A stretch of 64,000 bases of DNA, taken from assembly GCA_036365455.1 (NCBI GenBank), contig JAWQUS010000025.1, positions 25,518,001 to 25,582,000 of the forward strand, read 5' to 3'. The notes beneath the pieces are model-generated. The model was not told the origin of the DNA. It did no database searches and saw nothing but the letters and a program-made list of their open reading frames with translations. The stretch is from Macrosoma leucophasiata (lineage: Eukaryota > Arthropoda > Insecta > Lepidoptera > Hedylidae). Below are positions 30,691 to 40,625 of this stretch, in pieces (the first letter of the stretch is position 1; each line of letters opens with the position of its first letter). The translations under genes and the position numbers were made by a program.

Positions 30691-30878
30691 TGACGTGACA
30701 ACGTCTTAAATTAGGTTGCGGCTCGGAGTCACTCATGAAAAAGTGTAACGCCCGGTAACGTAACGATGAGTCACCGAACGAGAGAGAGGCCTGCCGGACC
30801 GGCGAATGCCTTTCTACCGAGAAAAAGACGTTGTCACGTTAAATCTTCGCCCGTAAAACCGACTTTACAGGCAACCAG
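30691..30878. mobile_element. 188-bp MITE, copy 1
   Basis: TGACGTGACAACGTCTT and its complement AAGACGTTGTCACGT (ending 30839) form the inverted ends. CTTCGCCCGTAAAACCGA...GGCAACCAG follows in both copies, so the mobile unit or the captured flank extends to 30878. Identical to 43284-43471 except three positions. Confidence 0.8.
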
Positions 30879-30983
30879 TTTTTTATGTTTGTTATTCTTT
30901 GGAGCATGTGTAGGGTGGTATGAGTATGATGAAATATTTTAGAAAATAATAGCATAATTATGTCTAAACAGAGTTTGCCGGTA

Positions 30984-31218
30984 TAACAAGCATGCAGTTC
31001 ACATTGATGTGACTGATGACACAAAGATCAAGGTCAAAATTTAGATGCGTTACCACTTCTGAGGCCTAAGGTGTTATGCCTCTGTGCCGGAAATTACAGG
31101 GTCATACCACCTGACCGGAACACGATAGTGCTGAACACTACCGTTTAGCGGCAAGTATATTAGGTAATGCGGTGGTGCCTACGCCCGCGAGCTCCTTCAC
31201 AGGAACTCTACCACCAGT
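30984..31218 (-). mobile_element. SINE-A, tail lost
   Basis: AACAAGCATGCAGTTCACATT to GGAACTCTACCACCAGT; an internal part around the TATAGAC word is deleted. Confidence 0.8.
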
Positions 31219-31219
31219 G

Positions 31220-31750
31220 CAAAACTTGTTTTGTAATACCAAATTGTATTGTTCCAAAAATGTTTTTTTTTTTAATTGTATTTTGCATTTACAAATTACT
31301 CTAAATTACTTTAAATTTCTAAATTCACTCTCATGTCTTTTTGCAAGAATATAAAAATATGACAATTTCATACGTATTGCAATTGAGTTTTTGCCTTCAC
31401 TATTTTTTACGCTCACTTGGGTTATTGTACAAAATAAAACGTATACCTATTGCCCAAATAACAAAACATGTTTTATTTCTATTTAAATTCAATAACAAGA
31501 AACAATACTGTAAACCTGATTTGGTAGAACACGTTGAATTTTTATGTCTCAGTAACATCCCGTAAAGGGTTAGCGGAGAAAATAAAATTGACTTTTACTG
31601 TCTCAATAGTGGTATAGATTTTTATGTTAGCTCTTGCTTATGTTAGTGTTGGGCTTATTTCCCGTGTCGTTTTAGGCTTATTGTATTTGTTTCTGTGTAT
31701 TATTATATTATGTCGGTAATTTATTTGTTGTTTATTTTAAAGATTTTTTG
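31220..31750. other. Unassigned AT-rich stretch
   Basis: Two short plus-strand frames (31172-31354, 31341-31565) have no motif. No repeat partner. Confidence 0.4.
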
Positions 31751-31756
31751 TCATAT

Positions 31757-32097
31757 AATAATGACAACCCATTATACGTCCCACTGCTGGGCACGAGTCT
31801 CTCCCCTTTTTTGGAGGCCTGGAGCTTACTCCACCACGCTGCTCCAATGCGGATTGGTGAAGGTGGGTGGGTTAGTGGCCAACCCGCTGTCGGATATTTT
31901 CAAACCGCCCATAAGGCCTCCGACAAGGTTTAACGACTGCTATCTATCGATAGCAACCGGGACCGACGGCTTAACGTGGCCTCCGAAGCACGGATTTGCC
32001 ACTAGCGGTCGCCCATCACACTACCCGACCGCGCCCGTAGTGCTTAACCGAGTAGATCGTTTACGATCTACACCAGCCGCCGGGCCATGCGCGCTTC
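31757..32097 (-). mobile_element. SINE-D (5S-derived)
   Basis: Full-length minus-strand copy. The 142-codon plus frame across it (31695-32123) is antisense to the SINE and recurs only because the SINE does. Confidence 0.85.
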
Positions 32098-32164
32098 ATT
32101 TTTTGTCATATAAGAAGCGTTAAATGTCATTTTTATAAAAATATTCTGATGAGCTTTATTTACG

Positions 32165-32492
32165 TTTTTTTTTTATGAAATGGAAGTGGCAAACATGCAT
32201 GCAGCATGCAGTTCACATTGATTGCGGACATTGATGTTAATGGACATTGATGTTAAGTGATGACTGCAGCCTATATACACCCACACAAAGACCGAGGTTA
32301 AAATGTAGATGCGCTACCACTCCTGAGGCCTGCGGTGTTATGCCTCTGTGCCGGAAATTACAAGGACGTACATTACCACCTAACCGAAACATGATAATGC
32401 TGAACACTACCATTTAGCGGCAAGTATATTAGGTAATGCGGTGGTGCCTTCGCCCACGAGCTCCGTCTATCTCCGTGGAGCTCTATCGCCAG
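32165..32492 (-). mobile_element. SINE-A with internal duplication
   Basis: T tract, then GCATGCAGCATGCAGTTCACATTGATTGCGGACATTGATGTTAATGGACATTGATG: the GCATGCA and GACATTGATGTTAA words are repeated, lengthening the copy to 328 bp. Confidence 0.8.
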
Positions 32493-32499
32493 TATAAGG

Positions 32500-32645
32500 A
32501 GAAAGTTCTCTCTTTCTCCCTCTCTCCTTCCCTCTTTACTTCTCTGTCTCCCCCTTCTCTTTTTCTCTCTTTATCTCTATCTCTGTATATCTCTTTCCCC
32601 CTTCTATCTTTGCCACTCTTACTCCCCCTTATTTCTTTCGTTATT
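32500..32645. repeat. Pyrimidine-rich tract
   Basis: CTCTCTCCTTCCCTCTTTACTTCTCTG and so on; almost all C/T on the plus strand. Confidence 0.85.
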
Positions 32646-32748
32646 CTTTTTTTGTTTTTCTGTGTTATTATTATATTCTATTTGTCGTTTATTTTTTAAA
32701 GTAGTTCAATCTGTAGGCAGCGTTGAGTATATGAAAATACTATCAAGG

Positions 32749-32749
<1 letters not shown>

Positions 32750-32791
<42 letters not shown>
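32750..32791. repeat. (TC)n microsatellite
   Basis: TC repeat with two TTT interruptions. Confidence 0.9.
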
Positions 32792-33029
32792 GAGGTTGGT
32801 CTCTCATGTCTGAGGATCGTGGTCAGCATTCACCTGGAGCTAAACTGTATGCGTGTTTGTCACTTCGTGACATAAAAAAATATTACACCGGATAACCACA
32901 CAACCCCGAAAAAAATACAAAAGACACCTGCGTCACTTGTAATCGTTAGGAATTAAACCCGCTCTTAAATTGAGGACTTAAAAAAACATAATCATAATTC
33001 GAGCCAACGTTCCCAGTGAAATACAAAAT

Positions 33030-33155
33030 TCGTTATTTCCAGCGCTCATTGAGTGGAGTAATTGTACGATTCCGCATCGGAACACGGCGTTGAGAGCTCG
33101 CAGCCTTTTATTTTTCAGCTTTTTAACAATGCTTCAGTATTTCGCACAACTCTTT
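33030..33155 (+). repeat. Repeat T, copy 1
   Basis: AAATTCGTTATTT, GGCTCATTGA-like, GTAATTGTACGA, TCCGCATCGG, GGCGTT and CTGCAGCCTTTTATTT words are shared in order with 34078-34205. Class unknown. Confidence 0.6.
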
Positions 33156-33187
33156 TTTTTGGTAATTTTGTGACTTGGTAAATATTG

Positions 33188-33560
33188 CCTTATGGTTTCA
33201 TGTCAACCCGCCCAAAGGTTGCTGCCTTGTCGTGGCAGAGGGCCTTAGTAGTCGGTTATTGTCCACAAACCAGCGAAGCTAAGAGGAACCCAGCGAGGAA
33301 GCGGCGTTTGGCATGGCTCTGTCCGCCACTCCCAGTGGTGGGGAGACGGCTAAGAAAGAGGTGTATATATGTCATTGGCTCTGCACCCTATCCCCAGCCA
33401 CTTAACGGCTGTCCGCCGTCAAATAGGGACGCGGAGGGCCGCGGTAGGACCGGCTGAAGGTCGGACTCCTTCGATGCTACTGCTCCCTAGAGACCGAACT
33501 GTGTGCCGAACCCCACCACCCGGGTATCTTGGGACGCCTGGTGTTATGAGTGGTCTAGGC
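33188..33560 (-). repeat. GC-rich repeat block, reverse copy
   Basis: The minus strand contains GCCGTCTCCCCACCACTGGGAGTGG, AAACGCCGCTTCCTCGCTGGGTTCCTCTT and CGACAAGGCAGCAACCTTTGGG. These match 50636-50785 on the plus strand, including the CAGAGCCA and AACGCCGC words. Likely part of a large transposon (5' UTR or ORF1 region); protein not recognised. Confidence 0.55.
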
Positions 33561-33572
33561 AGGGAACCCGAG

Positions 33573-33706
33573 ATTATTAATATGCCCGAAGATGTCAATA
33601 GGCTCACCAGTCAATACATGGTATAAAATGAAACTGGCAAGTCGTGGGTGTATGCTAGAATACATGCATTTACCTCTGCCCACCATTTCCAGGAATACAG
33701 GTGTGA
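33573..33706 (+). mobile_element. SINE-B, 3' half
   Basis: ATTAATATGCCCGAAGATGTCAATAGGCTCACC to TGCCCACCATTTCCAGGAATACAGGTGTG; diverged. Confidence 0.65.
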
Positions 33707-33710
33707 TTAT

Positions 33711-33925
33711 TTTATGTGACGATAGTGGCATTCAAGCATGCAGTTCACATAGATCTTAAGTGATGACTGCAGCCTGTTATAGACACAGAAACCAAAAGTA
33801 AAATACAGATGCGTTGCTTTGTCTCTGTAATTAGTTATTACGGAGTTACATTACCATCTAACTTGAACTAGATAGTGTTGCATGGTACTATCTGGTGCCA
33901 GAGAGATTAAATTATTTCTACCACG
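33711..33925 (-). mobile_element. SINE-A, old diverged copy
   Basis: GTGGCATTCAAGCATGCAGTTCACATAG, GTGATGACTGCAGCCTG and TATTACGGAGTTACATTACCATC remain. Confidence 0.6.
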
Positions 33926-34077
33926 AGTAAAAAAAGTTACGTTTGAAGAGTAAAACTAACCCCTAAATACCAAAGATCAAAGGATTTATTTTCAAAATTA
34001 CGTACAGCTGAAATTCCATTCAGCGAGAATAACTTCTCTGTAAAATAATCATACTTTCAGTCGGTATTTACGCAAAA

Positions 34078-34205
34078 ACAAAATTCGTTATTTGAAAGGC
34101 TCATTGACTGAAGTAATTGTACGAATCCGCATCGGGACATGGCGTTAAGTGTTCGCTGCCTTTTATTTTACACCATTTAAATACTTCTGTATTTCGTGCA
34201 ACCCT
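34078..34205 (+). repeat. Repeat T, copy 2
   Basis: Partner of 33030-33155, 1.05 kb downstream, same orientation. Confidence 0.6.
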
Positions 34206-34238
34206 TTGATATCATTTTGCGAATTTGTTATTTGTTAA

Positions 34239-34385
34239 TTTTTTATATTATGAAAGTGGCAAACAAGCATGCATTTCACATTGATGTTAAGTGATGACTG
34301 CAGCCTATAGACACCACCAGACCACACAAAGAACGGAGGTCAAAATGCAGATGCGTTACCACTTCTGAGGCCTAAGGTGCTAAGC
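34239..34385 (-). mobile_element. SINE-A, 3' half
   Basis: TTTTATATTATGAAAGTGGCAAAC to CACTTCTGAGGCCTAAGGTGCTAAGC. Confidence 0.75.
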
Positions 34386-34389
34386 TAAG

Positions 34390-34938
34390 CATCGGGCCTG
34401 GCCCTTCTGTTGCGGCTTGTTAAGGGCTTTTGTGTAGGACGCATGAATCATCAGCAGAAAGATGACAGGGGTTTTATTTTTTAAAATCTTTATTTTAACT
34501 GTTTTTTTTTGCGACTCGCACCCCTTCTGACGTGTGTACCTACTTCTGTAGTCGTCGTTGAGGCGCCTTGCTGGTTGCACTCGGCAGCAATGGCCTCTAG
34601 TGACCACAGTAGCGTCACGGGTAGGTATCGACTTCCTGGCCCTACGATGAAACGTCCTCTCCTATTCTTGGTGTATCAAGTCAGAAGATCCGTTAGCGAG
34701 CCAAGCTCGGCCGGGCTCGCCATTCGATGCAGAGCTCTGTGACGAAATCACGCAACCCGCCCGACCTGGGTTCGATTCCTGGACGTTGGGACTCTCATAG
34801 AGATGCGGTCGCGGGTCCGGTTACGGTCCACGCTATGACTGCGTAATATCTGCGAGCTTTGCCACTGGAGTGGTGGATGCCCGCCCCTGTTGGCATAAAC
34901 TCGACGCTGGCTGGCCGCTCTCAACAATCAGAATCAAC
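34390..34938. other. Unassigned GC-moderate stretch
   Basis: Includes a tRNA T-arm-like word CCTGGGTTCGATTCCTGG (34766-34783) without a recognisable rest of a tRNA. Short frames on both strands without motif. Perhaps an old SINE head plus LINE 3' UTR. Confidence 0.35.
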
Positions 34939-34939
34939 G

Positions 34940-35061
34940 ACAGAAGATCTTCTCCTTAGTCGTATATTCCTGGCAGAGTGGTCGTGGTCATTTATTGATC
35001 GCTTTTTCAGTCACCGTCGTGATCACGTTGCGTTGCCATGTAGCTCAAGAAGAGACGTATT
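34940..35061 (-). mobile_element. LINE C-terminal fragment
   Basis: CCTGGCAGAGTGGTCGTGGTCATTTATTGATCGCTTTTTCAGTC...TTGCGTTGCCATGTAGCTC matches 41527-41598. It is the antisense end of a LINE ORF2. Confidence 0.6.
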
Positions 35062-35064
35062 AGC

Positions 35065-35520
35065 TTACACCATAATGCATTCTTTTAAAAACGTTACAAC
35101 TAAAGCTACATGCAAAACATTTTCGCCGGTTGTAAAATAATTAAGTTTTAATTACAGAAAACCTTATTCTAGTTCCGAGATATTTCGTAAGGAATCATGT
35201 TCAGGCATGTTTAAGTAAAGTGTAACAATAAAAAACTTAACCTTTTTCGCAACTGAAAAACATATTCGTTTGTAGAATAACAATGAAAATAACTTGAAAC
35301 AACTTTTTTTGTGAAACATTGTTAAGCAAGGAAAGGATTAAGAAACTTGAGTTTTGTTAAATCTAGGCAGTTATTAAGCTGGGGAGATTGTTTATTTGAA
35401 TTGTTTTCTCTAGATTGACTAGTCGAGATCTGATAATTATTATTTGAGTTTAAAAGTTAATTTGCATAAAAAGTTATGTTTGAGATAAAATATGGGTCAC
35501 TAAAAATTTGAAGAAATCAG
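35065..35520. other. Unassigned AT-rich stretch
   Basis: Nothing recognised. The word TATTCTAGTTCCGAGATATTTC (35165) recurs in part inside the SINE-A at 35.9 kb (TATTCTAGTTCCGAAATTTC). Confidence 0.4.
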
Positions 35521-35526
35521 GTTATC

Positions 35527-35665
35527 TATACTTAATATTATAAAGCTGAAGAGTTTGTTTGTTTGTTTGCTTGAACGCGCTAATCTCAGGAACTACTGGT
35601 CCGATTTGAAAAATTCTTTCAATGTTAGATAGACCATTTATCGAGGAAGGCTATGGGCTACTACC
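35527..35665 (+). mobile_element. Helitron-like 5' fragment
   Basis: TACTTAATATTATAAAGCTGAAGAGTTTGTTTGTTTG, GAACGCGCTAATCTCAGGAACTACTGGTCCGATTTG, CATTTATCGAGGAAGGCTATGGG. The 3' hairpin end is missing. Confidence 0.6.
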
Positions 35666-35774
35666 ATTAGTTTAAGTTTATTTGTATAAATAGTTATGTC
35701 TGAGATAAGAAATGGGTCACTAGAAGCATGAAGTATTCGGATTATAGGCAATGAGGCCGCTGTTTACTTTGGAT

Positions 35775-36103
35775 ATTTTTTTTCTTATAATGAACGTGGC
35801 AAACAAGGATGCAGCTCATATTGATTTTTAAGTGATGACTGCAACCTATAGACATCTACACAAAACCAGAGGTCAAAATGCAGATACGTTGCCACACCTG
35901 AGAAAACTTTATTCTAGTTCCGAAATTTCTACGATCTACTTTAGTTGTTATGCCTTTGTAATTAGTTATTACAGGGCCATTTAATACATTGCCATCTAAC
36001 CGGAAGACAATGGTGCTGAATACTGCCATTTGGTAGAAGATGGATTAAGTAATGCGGTGGTGCCTACGCCCCCAAGCTCTTACACTGGAATTCTACCACC
36101 AGT
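35775..36103 (-). mobile_element. SINE-A with a small insert
   Basis: Old copy. Between CACACCTGAG and GTTATGCC there is an insert GAAAACTTTATTCTAGTTCCGAAATTTC that also occurs at 35159-35185. Confidence 0.7.
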
Positions 36104-36118
36104 GAAAACATACATGAC

Positions 36119-36274
36119 GATACTGTGAGACGACCGTTTGGTTCGAAGGGTCATGGGTTAGACCCCCGCACCGGGACAAATATTAATGGCCTACTGATAT
36201 TTATTTCGGGTCTGGGTGTTTGTGTATGTATTGTGAGTGTGTCCAATAGTACTCACGATACTGGTTCATACCTA
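36119..36274 (+). mobile_element. SINE-C, 5' part of an interrupted copy
   Basis: GAGACGACCGTTTGGTTCGAAGGGTC, B box GGGTTAGACCCCCGCACCGGGAC, body to ACTGGTTCATACCTAA. Confidence 0.75.
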
Positions 36275-36604
36275 ACGTGACCATTTTTATCGCCACTCAA
36301 AACGGGACATTCTCAAAATTAACATTCAAGTTTAAGTAACCACGGGGGAAGAGGCTTACCTAATTACGAACGCCCAGCAATAATGCCCTTTTTTAAGTAT
36401 TTTAAGTATCGTTGCCGATTGCTGTTGAGATTATTGTAAATTATTCAAAAAATGTTAAAATTTCGAATTGACGTTTACAGGATTAGTACAGCTTCAGTCG
36501 GGTACGCTAGATTGCTGTACAGTTTCCTGGGACACCGGGACGGACTGCATGAAAACGGGACTGTCGCGTTCACAACGGGACGTATAGATATAGACACGTT
36601 GTCT
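36275..36604. mobile_element. 330-bp insertion in SINE-C
   Basis: Sequence without homology in the window, bounded by ATACCTAA/CGTG on the left and ATACCTAGTGTG on the right, so ATACCTA looks duplicated. Contains ACGGGAC words (36303, 36541, 36555, 36577). Type unknown. Confidence 0.5.
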
Positions 36605-36660
36605 ATACCTAGTGTGGGACTGTGAGCGTTAGCGTAATTATATTATTTATTTTATATTAT
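36605..36660 (+). mobile_element. SINE-C, 3' part of the interrupted copy
   Basis: ATACCTAGTGTGGGACTGTGAGCGTTAGCGTAATTATATT completes the copy begun at 36119. Confidence 0.7.
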
Positions 36661-36912
36661 TATAGGCTGCAAAAGAACACTGAGTGAATATTTTATTAAA
36701 TTAAAACGTCTCACTCATACAATAAACGGCAGAAGTTGCACATAATTTTTGGAAGACTGTCAGATAAATGACAACATAGTCGGTCCGAAACTGGAGAGCT
36801 ACCAAAATGTCATGATGACTTGAAATATTGTTACAAATATGATCTAAAATATTATACTTGTTTTCAGATGTGATAAATAAAAATATCATCTGAGAGAAAG
36901 ATGCCCATTTGT

Positions 36913-37362
36913 AAAGGCGCGGGCCCACCGCGATCCATGCTGTGCACGGACACGCTGCGCATTTTATTGTATATTGTTTATTGTTTGTCAACGTCGGTCA
37001 ATTTTTCCACTGGAGTACATAAAGCCCACGAATAATATATAGCGTGGCGTGGCGCAGCGCTCGCAGGCTACGCACGTTCCACTGCAATCCAATGCGCTGC
37101 AATAACTGAGCTGAGATAAGCGAGTTATACGTAGTCATGAGCTATATTCGAGTACTCCCAGTGGAAACGTAGACCCACGTTGATAGCGTTGAGCTATGTA
37201 ACCGCCTATTCGAACTAGCCACGCATGTATCAATGATATCAATTAATGTGTAGCCGCTTCGTGGGTTGCAGTGGACACTACCACATACAATTTCATTTAA
37301 ATCGAAGCTTAATATACACACGTGCGCAGCCTCTCCATGCGCCGCGGTGGGCCCGCGCCTTT
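36913..37362. mobile_element. GC-ended TIR element, 450 bp
   Basis: Ends AAAGGCGCGGGCCCACCGCG / CGCGGTGGGCCCGCGCCTTT are perfectly complementary over 20 bp, and GCTGCGCA continues the symmetry. The interior holds CCACTGGAGTAC...GTACTCCCAGTGG words. No ORF. The target duplication is not evident. Confidence 0.75.
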
Positions 37363-37364
37363 GG

Positions 37365-37570
37365 ACTCGACGTCCAGTAAAATTATTTATATTGTCAAAA
37401 ATATTACATACTACAGACCATTATCTAATTGTATGTAAATAGATATAAAAAATCGAGAACATTTCATGATAAATCAAATTAAAAAATAAACCATTTGACC
37501 ATTGACGTCTATGGAGTTGGAAGTCATTGTTTTACAATCTACTCGTAATATCTAATACCTTTAAGCGAGC
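37365..37570. other. Unassigned AT-rich stretch
   Basis: Nothing recognised. Confidence 0.4.
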
Positions 37571-37574
37571 AATT

Positions 37575-37942
37575 CTTGTATATATATATAGAATCAAGAT
37601 CTCGGAAACGGCTCCAACGATTTTCTTGAAACTTACAGATTAGGGGTTTTTCGGGTCAAGAAATCGATTTATTTAGGTTTCAGGTCCAAGAAAAGCTCGG
37701 TTCCAAGTAAATAATAAATTTTCTTCATAACCGACGACTAACGCCATCTATTGATGAATAGAAGAACCATTAGTCTACTAACGTTAGTCGTATTTTTAGC
37801 AAAGAAAAAGTGTTTGATTTGAGGTTTTTATTCATATTTTGAAGAAATATGAATAAAAACCTCAAATCAAACACTTATGCAATTCATACTAAATATAATT
37901 TTCAAAAATCGCTACGGAGCGAAGCTCGGTCAACCAGGTACT
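37575..37942 (+). mobile_element. Helitron-like element with hairpin
   Basis: TATATATATAGAATCAAGATCTCGGAAACGGCTCCAACG start; 3' words GCTACGGAGCGAAGCTCGGTCAACCAGGTACT resemble a class of insect repeat ends. A 32-bp hairpin lies inside (next entry). The class is inferred. Confidence 0.45.
37808..37876. repeat. Perfect hairpin, 32-bp arms, 5-nt loop
   Basis: Arms 37808-37839 and 37845-37876, core TTTGATTTGAGGTTTTTATT, loop TGAAG without a mismatch in the stem. Confidence 0.9.
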
Positions 37943-37988
37943 GCGATATTATAACCGAATATGTAGGTATATGGATCAGTTGTCGATA

Positions 37989-38096
37989 CCGCATCTGCAA
38001 TTTGATCTCTGATCTTTGTGTGGGTGTCAATAGGCTGCATTCATCACTTAACATCAAGGTGAACTGTATGCTTTTTTGCCACCTTCATAACATAAG
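37989..38096 (+). mobile_element. SINE-A, 3' fragment
   Basis: CGCATCTGCAATTTGATCTCTGATC...CACCTTCATAACATAAG. Confidence 0.7.
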
Positions 38097-38106
38097 AATT
38101 AAATCG

Positions 38107-38156
38107 GTTTGTTAGTTATTTCGAAACGGTATCCCGTTTCGAAATAACTAACAAAC
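38107..38156. repeat. Perfect hairpin, 23-bp arms, 4-nt loop
   Basis: GTTTGTTAGTTATTTCGAAA and two Gs, loop TATC, then the complement. It begins right at the end of the SINE-A fragment. Confidence 0.9.
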
Positions 38157-38159
38157 ACA

Positions 38160-38505
38160 ATTCTTCACCAAATCTACATTTTAACTCTCTCTTAAATCAT
38201 ATATTTTTTTACAGTTTTTCCTAACCCAAAGGAAATTTATAAAAATGCCAAATGAGGTTTAACAAAATGTCTACTAAACTCCAAGTGCTACGAAAAGCGA
38301 CCTGAAAATCTAGACACACAAAAAATTTAAATTGTTTCTCTAATTGCATAAGCTTCTAACCGCTTTGTATAATTTGGACAGTGAAAAAACGACAAGAATT
38401 TTAAATGTTTACTCTCAAAGCAAATATTTTTATTATGCACGAAATAAGCGATGCAATAAATATGGTCTTGCTTATATACACATATTTTCAGTTAAAAAAA
38501 AAAAC
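38160..38505. other. Unassigned AT-rich stretch
   Basis: Nothing recognised. Confidence 0.4.
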
Positions 38506-38508
38506 GTA

Positions 38509-38656
38509 ATTTCACACCTGTAATCCCCGAAGGGGTAGGCAGAGGTAAATGCATGCATTCAATCATACATGCAAACATCCACGATTTTCCGGTAACGTTT
38601 TGGCCCATGTAACAGGCAGCGAGCCTATTGACATCTCCGGGCATGTTACCAAACAA
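38509..38656 (-). mobile_element. SINE-B, 3' half
   Basis: CCTGTAATCCCCGAAGGGGTAGGCAGAGG to GACATCTCCGGGCATGTTACCAAAC. Confidence 0.75.
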
Positions 38657-38659
38657 TAA

Positions 38660-38905
38660 GGCGGTATAGCTTCAGTGACGGAGCTCGCGGGCGTAGCCAC
38701 CGCATTACCTAATATACTTGCCGCTAAATTAAAATGAAAAAGAAAATGACAACAATGAAATTTCCGGCAGAGACATAACACCAGACTTCAGCAGTGGTAA
38801 CGCATCTGCATTTTGACATTGATCTTTGTGTGGGTGTCTATAGGCTGCAGTCATCACTTAACATCAATGTAAACTCTATGCTTGTTTACCACTTCCATTA
38901 CTTTA
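38660..38905 (+). mobile_element. SINE-A with a replaced middle
   Basis: TAGCTTCAGTGACGGAGCTCGCGGGCG...CTTGCCGCTAAATTAAAATG is followed by AAAAAGAAAATGACAACAATG, then AAATTTCCGGCAGAGACATAACACC to CCATTACTTTAAAAAAA. Confidence 0.75.
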
Positions 38906-39235
38906 AAAAAACCTAAGTGCGGCCCTATCTGGAACACTTGGAACTCTGTTTTCATTTGTGGGAAGAAATTTCCAAATACTTGCTTGGTCCATTTGACTAC
39001 GTTCGTATCGTTAACGATCCCTAACATACTGAAAGGCTGGAACATCTAAGCCTGGGCAGAGGCATTGGGACTCAGTGCTTTTGACTTATTCAATGGTGAG
39101 TGCTATGTGGAACTGTTTGATATAGTAATGCGGTCTTATGTTGTATATCGCACTATCCGCCAAAGACAGAATTCCACCTTCACAGACTGACACGTGTCAG
39201 TGCTCAACGGTACAGTTCTCGCGTTCGTTTCTGTC

Positions 39236-39474
39236 CAGAACTTGAATTCCCCAAAGAGGTAGGCAGATATTAATGCATGCATTCAAGCATACATGCAAAC
39301 ACCCATGACACGCTAGTTAAAAATTATCACACCTGATTGGTGGCGAGTATTGTTTCCCAGGTGGTACTGAGAAACTTCCAGAAAAGGGAAACAAATCCTA
39401 TTTGTATTTACCCTATCGAATCCCAAACTCAAGCTTAGCACTAGCCTACCACCACTAGACTACTCAGATAGTTA
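39236..39474 (-). mobile_element. SINE-B, diverged
   Basis: TTCCCCAAAGAGGTAGGCAG, GCATGCATTCAAGCATACATGCAAACACCCATGA, GAGAAACTTCCAGAAAAGGG, then a decayed head (TAGCCTACCACCACTAGACTACTCAGA). Confidence 0.7.
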
Positions 39475-39565
39475 AATAAGTTACAATAAGATATGACATT
39501 TTGTATCGTTCTATATTCAAATCTGCCAAAAATTTACCAAACTTCAGGAATAGACTAAAATCAAA

Positions 39566-39724
39566 ATGGCCGTCATAGCCTGTCACTTCTGTAAACGATT
39601 TTTGTGCACGAATAATAAACGTCATGAATGCGCCGAGCTAGCGAGGAAGTATAAATATAAAACACGATCTGTCATAAACATTGACAAGAAGGGCGCTTCG
39701 AGTAAGAATTGGACTATTATTTGA
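39566..39724 (+). CDS. Small Cys/Lys-rich ORF, unrecognised
   Basis: 52 codons: starts MAVIACHFCKRFLCTNNKRH, then ECAELARKYKYKTRSVIN, ending SSKNWTII. The N-terminal C-x2-C-x4-C spacing with a following H and C is zinc-finger-like, and the protein is basic. No family is recognised. No splice sites, promoter or repeat copy support it, and an ORF this short can arise by chance. It could be a fragment of an old gene or transposon. Confidence 0.2.
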   Translation: MAVIACHFCKRFLCTNNKRHECAELARKYKYKTRSVINIDKKGASSKNWTII

Positions 39725-39830
39725 TTCTATTCTACGTAGTTTAACATCGGAGGAGAAAATTAAGATCTTTATTGAAAAAGAGCTTCAGATTTCTTGTTCT
39801 CTGTAAATGTCTATAAAAAGACTCTTTTAC

Positions 39831-39898
39831 TGAAGACAAATCAAATTTCAGTATTCATTCAAAATTCATTATGAATACTGAAATTTAATTTGTCTTCA
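39831..39898. repeat. Hairpin, 28-bp arms, one mismatch
   Basis: TGAAGACAAAT(C/T)AAATTTC... arms at 39831-39858 and 39871-39898, 12-nt loop. Confidence 0.85.
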
Positions 39899-39904
39899 AA
39901 GCGT

Positions 39905-40625
39905 TGTTGAACTCTTATTTTCAATTTATAGCAGGTGAATTACAGGAAAAAAAAAACAGGACAGCGAAGTTTAAGTAATAGGGCTCGTTTTTGTTGTAGC
40001 CACCTTCCCCTCTCCCCATGAGTATAATAATAATATAAATAAGGGGGCAGAGCAGCTTGTGGCGAGCTGTTGGTGAGTAGCGACACCACCCCCTACCATC
40101 ATCTCGAGTTCCTCCGAGAGAACTGGGCTCCGCCTCGTCCGCCACACAGAGGTACGGCCGGACAGAGCATCAGGTCTCTCACCTCTGGCTTGCCTTCATT
40201 GGCTGGTCAGAGTGGGGCGCTAGAGGTATGGCATTTGCAGAAATTTGGATAATAGGCTGTTGTCTAAATTTCTGCAACAGCCATACACTCGGGGGTGGAA
40301 GTGTCTACAGGCATAATAGCGGGGAAGCCCGCTCCGAGCTCGAGATTACTCGCTCGTGATGGTGAAACCGGGGCCACACCTCTCGACACCCCCAGCCTCT
40401 CTCAACAGTGTTGCCCCCTGTCGACCATCGGGTTGGCTGTTTAGGGGGCCCACCAAGGAGAGGCGAGTCACCACCTGCCTAAAGTAGGATTCGATAATGT
40501 GAGATGTTGAATATAGGCAGGTGCCGGATCTCACTCCATAGGCCCAGCCAGCTAGTCCCCCCAGTTCACCCACATAGCCCAAAGTTTGGCAAATCACTTT
40601 TCATTACAATAGTCCCATTATATTC
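39905..40625. repeat. GC-rich block, probable transposon part
   Basis: GC-rich DNA unlike its surroundings, with CCATTGG-type words, GATGGTGAAACCGGGGCCACACC and a long imperfect hairpin (GTATGGC 40226, GCCATAC 40286, arms about 21 bp). The minus strand has an 83-codon frame (40597-40346) and CTGCTCTGCCCCCTTATTTATATT(ATT)n at 40050-40020, like a LINE 3' end. No protein is recognised. Confidence 0.45.

Noticed and set aside
30409..30693. 94-codon ORF with an internal repeat (HPIDICTHKDQGQNAYAVPLLRPKV)
   Set aside because: The repeat is the 110-bp duplication within SINE-A; the same peptide appears wherever SINE-A is read antisense.
31695..32123. 142-codon plus-strand ORF
   Set aside because: It is antisense to SINE-D and the same frame recurs at the other minus-strand SINE-D copies (21911, 40834, 52305), so it follows the repeat, not a gene.
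32436..32699. Ser/Leu-rich 87-codon ORF resembling a membrane protein
   Set aside because: It is a translation of the CT-rich tract.
36701..36991. 96-codon minus-strand ORF
   Set aside because: Its start lies inside the GC-ended TIR element and it has no motif; probably chance.
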